Made by a program: the position numbers and the translations under genes. A stretch of DNA of 8,207 bases, from the NCBI GenBank assembly GCA_903854305.1, contig CAINWC010000441.1:1-8207 (forward strand), in the 5' to 3' direction. Shown piece by piece: positions 1 to 5,435 of the stretch; within the stretch, counting starts at the first letter, position 1; each line of letters begins with the position of its first letter. Source of the stretch: an uncultured Pseudomonadota bacterium. GTDB taxonomy: Bacteria > Pseudomonadota > Gammaproteobacteria > Burkholderiales > Methylophilaceae. The notes under the pieces are model-generated. The model saw only the letters and a program-made list of their open reading frames with translations, did no database searches and had not been told where the DNA came from.

Positions 1-101
1 CTAGAGCGCATTCAACACCAATCCATTTAAGCACCTCACAGCAAAGTAATCTGGTGGGCTGTAATGAGATTGGTACACTTGATAAAGAATTATTTTAGCA
101 A

Positions 102-638
102 TTACAGACGACTTTGAATTTTTTGTAAACCAGCAATTGCGCAATCAGCATCGGTCTTTCCACCGCCCACACCAATGGCACCGATAATTTCATCGCCCAC
201 TTTAATTAACACCGCGCCAGGACGCGCATTAAAACTGGTATTGGCTGCGATCTTATCAGCAAGCACTTTGTCTGTTTTGATCTGTTCTGTCAGTTGGCTG
301 GTGGCTGTTTTAAATGTAATAGCTGTCACGGCTTTATTAGTGCTAGATTGCACACCGCGAGGTGATGTGCCATCTGCCGCTAACAACACTTTAAGTACAC
401 CTGCAGAATCTACCACACTGGCACCGATTTTTTGTCCACCAGCGGCAGAGCAAGTTTCAATTGCAACACGTGCAGCCTCAATGGCTAATTCTAAAGATGG
501 GCCTTTTGCAGCTGGCACTGGCGGTGGTCTAAGCACTTCAGCTGATTTTGTAGCAGCATCTGCAGGAGCTTCAGCTGCACTTGCATTTACAGCTAAAGCA
601 CATAATCCTGCCAATAAAACATGGTTAAATTTGTTCAT
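102..638 (-). CDS. Secreted GlcG/HbpS-family (DUF336) heme-binding-type protein
   Basis: A 178-residue protein of the GlcG/HbpS family. Some members (HbpS of Streptomyces) bind heme outside the cytoplasm; many have no known role. Residues 1-21 form a Sec signal peptide (MNKF, hydrophobic core, NASA before AEAP), so the mature protein should be periplasmic. A short Ala/Pro-rich linker (about 22-47) precedes the single family domain (about 48-178), which shows the typical pattern: the helix LELAIEAARVAIE, the strand GASVVDSAGVLKVLLAADG, the K102-AVTA helix, the NARPGAVLIKVGDEIIGAIGVGG strand pair, and a closing helix with D163, D165 and C166. The mature part has two cysteines, C63 and C166, which could form a disulfide. 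The start is supported by AAGGA six bases upstream of the ATG. It lies 161 nt downstream of the TonB receptor on the same strand, with a terminator-like hairpin between, so it may be partly co-transcribed or have its own promoter. The family call is firm; heme binding is inferred from the family. Confidence 0.88.
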   Translation of the reverse strand: MNKFNHVLLAGLCALAVNASAAEAPADAATKSAEVLRPPPVPAAKGPSLELAIEAARVAIETCSAAGGQKIGASVVDSAGVLKVLLAADGTSPRGVQSSTNKAVTAITFKTATSQLTEQIKTDKVLADKIAANTSFNARPGAVLIKVGDEIIGAIGVGGGKTDADCAIAGLQKIQSRL

Positions 639-726
639 AGTAATTCCTTATTAAGTAAAGAATATTGTTAAATAAGTTTTAATGCATAGACAATAATGGG
701 TAATATCACCGTTCAAAAACCTAAAT

Positions 727-752
727 GGCGAGGTCGCAACCGCAACCTCGCC
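727..752 (-). terminator. Hairpin terminator downstream of the TonB receptor
   Basis: A perfect 8-bp inverted repeat (GGCGAGGT at 727-734, ACCTCGCC at 745-752) with a 10-nt loop. It lies 48 bp past the stop codon of the minus-strand receptor. Read on the minus strand, the GC-rich stem is followed by CATTTAGGTTTTTG, so the T-run is present but displaced by about eight bases. It probably acts as a terminator or 3'-end stabilising stem, perhaps leaky enough to allow some read-through into the GlcG/HbpS gene. Confidence 0.55.
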
Positions 753-783
753 CAAGTACATTAGGCAGACGCCTCGCTACAAG

Positions 784-800
784 GCATCTTAGAGAGATGC
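784..800. repeat. Small perfect inverted repeat at the receptor stop codon
   Basis: GCATCT (784-789) and AGATGC (795-800) form a 6-bp perfect hairpin with a 5-nt loop. Its last base is the final base of the receptor's TAG stop codon (800-802 read on the minus strand). There is no T-run, so on its own it is not a terminator. It may protect the mRNA 3' end together with the stronger hairpin at 727-752, or be chance. Confidence 0.35.
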
Positions 801-3553
801 TACAGATTATATTTAAAGGTTGCAGTCAAGTTACGTGGCGCACCAATATTCAGGTTCTGTCCAGCGCTTGACGTGTAAGTACTTTTAGAAATGGAATATT
901 CTGTATCAAAAATATTGCGAGCAATAATAGATAATTCCCACTTCTTGTTGATGGCGCCTAGACCCAGTCCAAGTGTAGTGACGTTATAACCCTTCTGATA
1001 AGTAAAGTCCGCATGGTTATCACTAAAGTATGAACTTGAGCGGTAAGTATCCTGCAGAGTAACTCGGCCTAGGAAATCACCAATCGGAAATTGATAATTA
1101 GCACCATAGTTAATGGTGAACTTAGGTATATTAGCAATCTGCTGGCCGTTAGCATCAAAAAATTGCGTAGCGGATATTTCTGGCTTCTGTACTAACCATT
1201 GACCTTCATAGGTAGCTTTGTCATATCCAGCAGCCAAGTTGAAATCAAGACGGTTGCTATAGCGGTAATTTGCCTCTACTTCCACACCTGTCGCTAGCAC
1301 CTTAGGCGCATTTCCCCATCCCGTAACTGCAGTGCCGGTGGCATCGTACCGAGTCCATGAAGCCTGATAATCCTTAACTTCGGTGCGGAACAGATTTGCA
1401 TTCAACTGTAGTTTACGACCTAGCAGTAAACTTTTGAATCCCAGCTCATAATCCAGTGTCTTCTCTGGCTTAATAGTTGCTTCAAAGGTAGGATCTGATG
1501 GCTGAACATACTGACTAAAATAGATAAATCCAGATTTCACGCCACGACCAACTGAACCGTACAGAAGAGTGTCTTCATCCCATTTATAGCTTGGGCTAAA
1601 GTTTGCTGCAATCAAATTGGCATTAATTTCATGTCCATCAACAAAGCCAAATGCAGCACTAGCGCCAGTACTGTCATATTGTGTTTTACGCACATTTTTC
1701 GCTGCTGTAACTTGAGCGCCAGTTGCGCCAAGTGCAGCGCCCAGCGTATCTAAATTTTGACCGGCGCGATCCAATTGCGTAGATATCTTATTCTGCTTAC
1801 TTTCACTGGTATCACGAATACCAGCAGACAAAGTAGCCTTATCAGTCACATGCCAATCAGCCTGTGCATATCCAGCTAAACTTTGTACTCGAGCATCTGT
1901 CACAGAGGATTTATACAATCCATCCAAGGAAGCGCGCAATAGTTCCCGTCCCGTACCAGAAGCAATTAATGTGGTGTAATCATTTTTCGAGGCATTCCAT
2001 GCGCCAGCATCAGCGCCATAATAACTTGGGTCATCACTATTCACTTCAGCATTCAAATAATAGATGCCACCCTGATAATCAACTTTTTTACCTGCCCCAG
2101 TATCCGATGCAATACGTAACTCTTGAGAGAACTGGTCATTCCATAACTGTTGACCACTGTTGCTAACATAGAACTGGCCATATTGCCCGCCATTCTTAAT
2201 ATCAAAATCCTGATAGCGATATGCGGTAATTGACGTCAGTGTATGATCTGCTACATGCCAATCAAACTGACCTGAAACACCATATTGATTCGTAATCTGT
2301 GGACGCGCTTCTGAGTTGGCGATATCTGTAGTACCAACTGCTGGCTGATAAACTGAGCCATCTGCATTATGGAACCAAGCTGAGCGTTGCGCAAACTTTC
2401 CTAAATAGCCATAATTTACGTAACTACCAGTTGGTGTATACCCGATTGGATTAGTAACAGCTCTTAGAGTACCGTCAGCATAGGTGGCTGGGCCATTAGA
2501 AGCTAACACATTGCCAGTGTTCACTCGCTCATCGGAACGCAGTTTGTCTGCGATAAAGCGACCTGTTAGGTTTTCTGTTGGCGTCCAAAGCAACTGCACA
2601 CGACCTGCGATTTTATTTGCTTCTCGCCATGTTTCTTTTGACAAACCTTGGTCACCAAGAGACTGATAAGTATTGGTATACAAACCATCTTGGCGATCGA
2701 CCAAGAAAGTGCCACGGTATGCTAGCAAGCCATCGACTAAAGGACCCGTTGCAGAAAACTTACCTTGCAAGGTATTAAGCTCACCAGTTGTTACTTCAAA
2801 CTTAGAGCTTGGCGTAAAACTTGGCTTATTGGTTACAATATTGATTGCACCCAATGAAGTATTTTTACCCATCAAAGTACCTTGCGGACCATACAATACT
2901 TCAATCCGATCAAGATCTACATAGTCTGACCAAGCTTGACCAGAATAGTAAAGCGTTACGCCATCCACGATGGTACCTACGCTCTGCTCCATCGAATCGT
3001 TTGCACCACCTCGACCTAAGCCACGAATACCCGGGCTCACCTTACGAGCATTTTCCCCAGGATTATTGAGTTGTAAGTTTGGCGCTTTAGCTTGTAAATC
3101 CCAAATTGACTTAATGTCTTCACGATCAAGACGCTCACCTCCTAATACTCTAACTGGCAATGGAATATCCTGAGCCAATTCAGCGCGGTTACGCGACGTT
3201 ACGATAACGGCATCCAGCGTATCGGAACCTTTGAATTCAGCAGTTTTTTTCTTTTCTGGCAGAGTCTCTTCAACGACAGTTTCAGTTTTAGAATCAGATG
3301 CCTCAGCCTTGCTTCGTAAACTCTTTTTCAAGTCCTCCAACTCTTGCTTCAACCGCGCATTTTCAGCCTGCAAATCTGATACCGAATAATTCTCTGCTGC
3401 AAAGCTTGAGTCAGGTAAAAAGGCGCCAGCACCAAACGCAATGCTTAACGCTGCAATAATTAAACTGCGCTTAAGCTTTGGCGAGTATTGATTCAGAGCG
3501 GGATGACCCGACTTGGCAGAAAATGCTCTATTTGTATTACGCTGATGCTGCAT
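800..3553 (-). CDS. TonB-dependent outer-membrane receptor with N-terminal leucine-zipper segment
   Basis: A 917-residue active-transport receptor. Such proteins take scarce ligands (iron chelates, heme, metals, cobalamin and others) across the outer membrane using TonB energy; the ligand here is not recognisable. Order: a long polar n-region (1-28), a hydrophobic signal core (about 29-46) with likely cleavage after SFA (residue 52), a coiled coil (about 58-79), a charged linker (80-110), a TonB-box-like DAVIVTS (114-120), the plug domain (about 121-245, with IVDGVTL, DRIEVLYGPQGTLMGKN and AINIVT), then the 22-strand barrel ending in RNIFDTEYS, GAPRN and a terminal YNL. The last residue is Leu rather than the usual Phe or Trp. 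The ATG at 3553 is chosen because AGGGGA lies seven bases upstream; extending to 3598 needs a TTG with no ribosome site and puts polar sequence ahead of the signal peptide. I see no heme-receptor FRAP/NPNL motif. A secreted GlcG/HbpS protein follows on the same strand. Confidence 0.93.
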   Translation of the reverse strand: MQHQRNTNRAFSAKSGHPALNQYSPKLKRSLIIAALSIAFGAGAFLPDSSFAAENYSVSDLQAENARLKQELEDLKKSLRSKAEASDSKTETVVEETLPEKKKTAEFKGSDTLDAVIVTSRNRAELAQDIPLPVRVLGGERLDREDIKSIWDLQAKAPNLQLNNPGENARKVSPGIRGLGRGGANDSMEQSVGTIVDGVTLYYSGQAWSDYVDLDRIEVLYGPQGTLMGKNTSLGAINIVTNKPSFTPSSKFEVTTGELNTLQGKFSATGPLVDGLLAYRGTFLVDRQDGLYTNTYQSLGDQGLSKETWREANKIAGRVQLLWTPTENLTGRFIADKLRSDERVNTGNVLASNGPATYADGTLRAVTNPIGYTPTGSYVNYGYLGKFAQRSAWFHNADGSVYQPAVGTTDIANSEARPQITNQYGVSGQFDWHVADHTLTSITAYRYQDFDIKNGGQYGQFYVSNSGQQLWNDQFSQELRIASDTGAGKKVDYQGGIYYLNAEVNSDDPSYYGADAGAWNASKNDYTTLIASGTGRELLRASLDGLYKSSVTDARVQSLAGYAQADWHVTDKATLSAGIRDTSESKQNKISTQLDRAGQNLDTLGAALGATGAQVTAAKNVRKTQYDSTGASAAFGFVDGHEINANLIAANFSPSYKWDEDTLLYGSVGRGVKSGFIYFSQYVQPSDPTFEATIKPEKTLDYELGFKSLLLGRKLQLNANLFRTEVKDYQASWTRYDATGTAVTGWGNAPKVLATGVEVEANYRYSNRLDFNLAAGYDKATYEGQWLVQKPEISATQFFDANGQQIANIPKFTINYGANYQFPIGDFLGRVTLQDTYRSSSYFSDNHADFTYQKGYNVTTLGLGLGAINKKWELSIIARNIFDTEYSISKSTYTSSAGQNLNIGAPRNLTATFKYNL
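3308..3388 (-). other. Coiled-coil segment of the TonB receptor
   Basis: This encodes receptor residues 56-82 in the mature N-terminus. Heptad a and d positions are V58, L61, N65, L68, L72, L75 and L79, with charged residues between them. A buried Asn at an a position among leucines is the pattern of GCN4-type parallel two-stranded coiled coils. It would sit in the periplasm, ahead of the TonB box, where some receptors instead carry an STN signalling domain. Its role is unknown; oligomerisation or binding of a periplasmic partner are both possible. Confidence 0.7.
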
Positions 3554-3560
3554 GTATAAA

Positions 3561-3566
3561 TCCCCT
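3561..3566 (-). promoter_or_regulatory. Shine-Dalgarno of the TonB receptor
   Basis: AGGGGA on the minus strand, seven bases before the ATG at 3553. It is the reason for preferring this start over the TTG at 3598 or the ATG at 3592, neither of which has a comparable site. Confidence 0.75.
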
Positions 3567-3613
3567 ATGATTATGGACACATGAAAAATCATAGCCAATG
3601 ACCGTATCCGATA

Positions 3614-3627
3614 ACGACTATGGCAAC
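3614..3627. promoter_or_regulatory. Degenerate copy of the dyad motif
   Basis: It matches GYTGYYATRRCARC at 11 of 14 positions, with an intact right half ATGGCAAC and a decayed left half. It lies about 60 bp ahead of the receptor ATG and just after its candidate promoter. It is reported because of its position and its 158-bp centre-to-centre distance from the next site; alone it would be weak. Confidence 0.3.
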
Positions 3628-3647
3628 ATTCGTGCCATGACTAACGT

Positions 3648-3676
3648 TTTATAGTTAAAAAATATCTTTCTGCCTA
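3648..3676 (-). promoter_or_regulatory. Candidate sigma-70 promoter for the TonB receptor
   Basis: On the minus strand, TATAAA (3648-3653, five of six bases of the -10 consensus) lies 17 bp downstream of TAGGCA (3671-3676, four of six bases of the -35 consensus). Transcription would start near 3641, giving a leader of about 90 nt before the ATG at 3553. A degenerate copy of the dyad motif (3614-3627) would fall just downstream of that start, where a repressor could block the promoter. The region is AT-rich, so chance matches are easy. Confidence 0.35.
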
Positions 3677-3769
3677 TAAAAAATCATATTAAATAAGTAG
3701 TTATATACATCAATCATTAATAGAAGCTGTTTGAAACTTCCTTAAAATAACGAAAAATTGCCTTGCGAT

Positions 3770-3787
3770 CTGTTGCTATCACAGCAG
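3770..3787. promoter_or_regulatory. Operator-like dyad A
   Basis: CTGTTGCTATCACAGCAG is an imperfect palindrome whose 14-bp core fits GYTGYYATRRCARC at all positions but one. It is also the reverse complement of dyad B at 17 of 18 bases. An overlapping 12-of-14 match sits at 3784-3797. Probably a transcription factor site; the regulator is unknown. Confidence 0.5.
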
Positions 3788-3854
3788 CTATACCAACACC
3801 CTGCTGCAAAAACAACAAAAATCCTTTATGGAAAATATCCATCAATTACTTCAA

Positions 3855-3872
3855 CTGCTGTTATAGCAACAG
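3855..3872. promoter_or_regulatory. Operator-like dyad B
   Basis: CTGCTGTTATAGCAACAG has a 14-bp core that fits GYTGYYATRRCARC fully. It is an inverted copy of dyad A with one mismatch, centred 85 bp from it and 31 bp from dyad C, both close to whole helical turns. Read as part of the same operator array. Confidence 0.5.
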
Positions 3873-3881
3873 TCATGCTGC

Positions 3882-3907
3882 ATTGATGTTGCCATAACAA
3901 CATCAAT
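3882..3907. promoter_or_regulatory. Operator-like dyad C, perfect 10-bp arms
   Basis: ATTGATGTTG (3882-3891) and CAACATCAAT (3898-3907) are perfect inverted arms around CCATAA. The inner 14 bp (GTTGCCATAACAAC) share the core of dyads A and B, so this is the most symmetrical copy of the motif. There is no T-run after it, which argues for a protein site rather than a terminator. The palindrome ATCAATTGAT (3902-3911) overlaps its right arm. Confidence 0.55.
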
Positions 3908-4015
3908 TGATTTAATTTGCAGACATTATTGTTTAGCTAATTTTTTTAAAATTGTTCATATATAAAATTCAAGATACTGAATTTATTAGATAAATCCATT
4001 CACGCCATTCTAAAA

Positions 4016-4038
4016 CCTTAACTGGCTAAGGATTTTTT
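4016..4038 (+). terminator. Weak terminator-like hairpin in the intergenic region
   Basis: CCTTA (4016-4020) and TAAGG (4027-4031) pair around a 6-nt loop and are followed by ATTTTTT (4032-4038) on the plus strand. The stem is only 5 bp. Read on the minus strand it is followed by TTTT, so it could work weakly either way. It lies about 120 bp before the cytochrome b561 gene, where it might end a short transcript or attenuate a leader. Chance is quite possible in such AT-rich DNA. Confidence 0.28.
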
Positions 4039-4158
4039 ATGTGATGGCACGATATGTGCTAATTATTTACTCAAAAATTAGTCATCAAATTTAAAATCCA
4101 AGTGATACGGCTTTGATGAATCAATCAGATACGAACCAAGAAAGTTAACTAAAATCAA

Positions 4159-4869
4159 ATGCCAACAATCAAAATTAAAGTATGGGATTTACCACTTAGG
4201 GCGTTTCATTGGTTGCTGGTGTTTACCGTGCTTGCAGCTTATATCACAGCAGAACTTGGTGGAAATCTGACTGACTGGCATGGACGCATTGGCGCCTTAG
4301 CGCTAGGTTTGCTGGTTTTTCGGGTCACTTGGGGGTTTGTTGGCTCGACGCACGCACGCTTTGTAAGCTTTTTTCCGACACCAAGAAAACTGCTAACTTA
4401 TCTAAAAGGTCATTGGACCGCTAATGGCCACAACCCGCTAGGGGCTTTATCAGTGCTGGCTTTATTGGGTGTGCTTACCGCACTGATTGGTACTGGCTTA
4501 TTTGCTAATGATGATATTGGCTTTCAAGGGCCGCTGTTTAATCTGGCAAGCAAATCATTAAGCGATAGGCTCACCGCTTGGCATGAATTTTCATTCAACG
4601 TTTTGTTGATATTAATTGGATTACACCTTGCGGCGATTGCATTCTACTTTTTTTTAAAGAAAACAAACCTAGTCAAGCCGATGATTACTGGCAGCAAGGA
4701 AGTTCCCAAAGGTTTAGCCTCACAGACAACTGGTGGCGGAAAGGCTAGGTTCGTCATAGCCACAACGATTGCGGCCATCGTAGTGTGGTTAATATTTGGC
4801 GGAATAGTGGCCGAGCAGTTAAGCCCTGCACACAATATCCCGGCAAATGCCGCTATACCAAGCTGGTAA
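4159..4869 (+). CDS. Cytochrome b561-type membrane protein (CybB-like)
   Basis: A 236-residue integral membrane b-type cytochrome of the prokaryotic cytochrome b561 / Ni,Fe-hydrogenase b-subunit type, expected to move electrons between the quinone pool and a periplasmic partner. The N-terminus IKVWDLPLRAFHW is the family hallmark. Predicted membrane segments are about 14-33, 41-62, 92-115, 139-168 and 197-218; the last is an extra C-terminal anchor followed by a short polar tail. Likely heme-iron ligands come from H17, H41 or H65, H142 and H156; WH at 41, GHNPLGA at 90-96 and WHEF at 141-144 are typical conserved spots. The ATG at 4159 is chosen because it puts the hallmark motif at the usual distance from the start, although its ribosome site (AAGAAAG) is weak. 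Cytochrome c' starts 48 nt downstream, a pairing seen in other proteobacteria, so c' is the probable redox partner. Confidence 0.9.
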   Translation: MPTIKIKVWDLPLRAFHWLLVFTVLAAYITAELGGNLTDWHGRIGALALGLLVFRVTWGFVGSTHARFVSFFPTPRKLLTYLKGHWTANGHNPLGALSVLALLGVLTALIGTGLFANDDIGFQGPLFNLASKSLSDRLTAWHEFSFNVLLILIGLHLAAIAFYFFLKKTNLVKPMITGSKEVPKGLASQTTGGGKARFVIATTIAAIVVWLIFGGIVAEQLSPAHNIPANAAIPSW

Positions 4870-4917
4870 TTGGCAACAATTTTTATTCATTTACGCATTT
4901 AACAAGGAACTAAAAGC

Positions 4918-5385
4918 ATGAAACTAAAGTTAGCACTGGCAATACTACTCAGCACAACGACACTCGTCGCATCCGCTGGGCCGATTGAAGATCAAATCAA
5001 GACGCGTCAATCAGCCTATTCTTTCATGGGCTGGAACTCTGCCAAGATTAAAGCGCAAGTAGCGGATAAACCAGAAACATACAATAAAGAACAAGTGATC
5101 ACCGCGGCCAATGTCATTGCCGCGATCGCTAATTCTGGACTAGGTTCACTGTATGGCCCAGGCACGGATCAAGGTATTGGCTGGAAAAAAACTGCGCTTA
5201 AACCAGAGTTTTTTGAGAAACAAGATGAAGCAAAAAAACTTGCCACAGATTTCAACCGTGAAGCCAATGAATTCGCTAAGGTCGCCGCAACCGGCAGCGT
5301 TACCGAAATAAAAGACAAGTTTGGTAAGTTAAGCGAGTCTTGCAAAAGCTGCCATCAAAGTTTTCGTATTCGTGAGCAGCATTAA
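4918..5385 (+). CDS. Periplasmic cytochrome c' (class II c-type cytochrome)
   Basis: A 155-residue protein. Residues 1-20 are a Sec signal peptide (cleavage ASA before GPIED); the mature part of about 135 residues has the usual length of the four-helix-bundle cytochrome c' family (cycP in Rhodobacter). The heme site is near the C-terminus: C142-K-S-C145-H146, followed by R150, which matches the proximal Arg of Alcaligenes cytochrome c'. Other family marks are RQSA at 30-33, M37, and GPGTDQG at 80-86. By alignment from memory, the distal residue (Leu16 in Alcaligenes) is Y34 here, as in the Allochromatium protein. Cytochromes c' are five-coordinate, bind NO and CO, and are linked to protection against nitric oxide. 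AAGGA nine bases upstream supports the start. It sits between the cytochrome b561 gene and mdtA, without a visible terminator on either side. Confidence 0.94.
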   Translation: MKLKLALAILLSTTTLVASAGPIEDQIKTRQSAYSFMGWNSAKIKAQVADKPETYNKEQVITAANVIAAIANSGLGSLYGPGTDQGIGWKKTALKPEFFEKQDEAKKLATDFNREANEFAKVAATGSVTEIKDKFGKLSESCKSCHQSFRIREQH

Positions 5386-5435
5386 ACAATACGCGTAGAA
5401 ACAAGTAAGCCCTGATAAACCAATGAGATGGATGC

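Larger units (their letters stand above)
3554..4158. other. Gene-free divergent regulatory region
   Basis: A stretch of 605 bp between the divergent receptor and cytochrome b561 starts. It is markedly AT-rich, and no coding region of convincing length or composition is visible on either strand. It contains the receptor's ribosome site and a candidate promoter, a family of related dyads (3614-3627, 3770-3787, 3855-3872, 3882-3907) and a weak terminator-like hairpin (4016-4038). I find no convincing promoter for the plus-strand genes; TATAAA at 3961 has only a poor -35. It probably controls both directions. Confidence 0.6.

Noticed and set aside
1..101. Search for a terminator or gene downstream of the GlcG/HbpS gene
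   Set aside because: No stem with a T-run and no coding start with a ribosome site could be recognised in these 101 bases.
175..654. Plus-strand 159-codon open frame over the GlcG/HbpS gene
   Set aside because: It is antisense to a gene with a clear family match, signal peptide and ribosome site, and its translation shows no recognisable domain.
3554..3598. 15-codon N-terminal extension of the TonB receptor
   Set aside because: It starts with TTG, has no Shine-Dalgarno, and would place extra sequence before an already long signal-peptide n-region. The ATG at 3553 has AGGGGA at good spacing.
3770..3872. LexA-type boxes (CTGT...ACAG) in dyads A and B
   Set aside because: The spacing between CTGT and ACAG is seven bases instead of eight, the inner bases are not the AT-alternating type, and no SOS gene is nearby.
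4113..4124. FNR/Dnr-like box TTGAT-GA-ATCAA upstream of the cytochrome genes
   Set aside because: The half-sites are right but only two bases apart, whereas the FNR/Dnr consensus needs four. The TTGAT and ATCAA within dyad C are also wrongly spaced (14 bases).
4116..4148. Ten-codon upstream open frame before cytochrome b561
   Set aside because: It has no ribosome site and is too short to tell from chance in AT-rich DNA.
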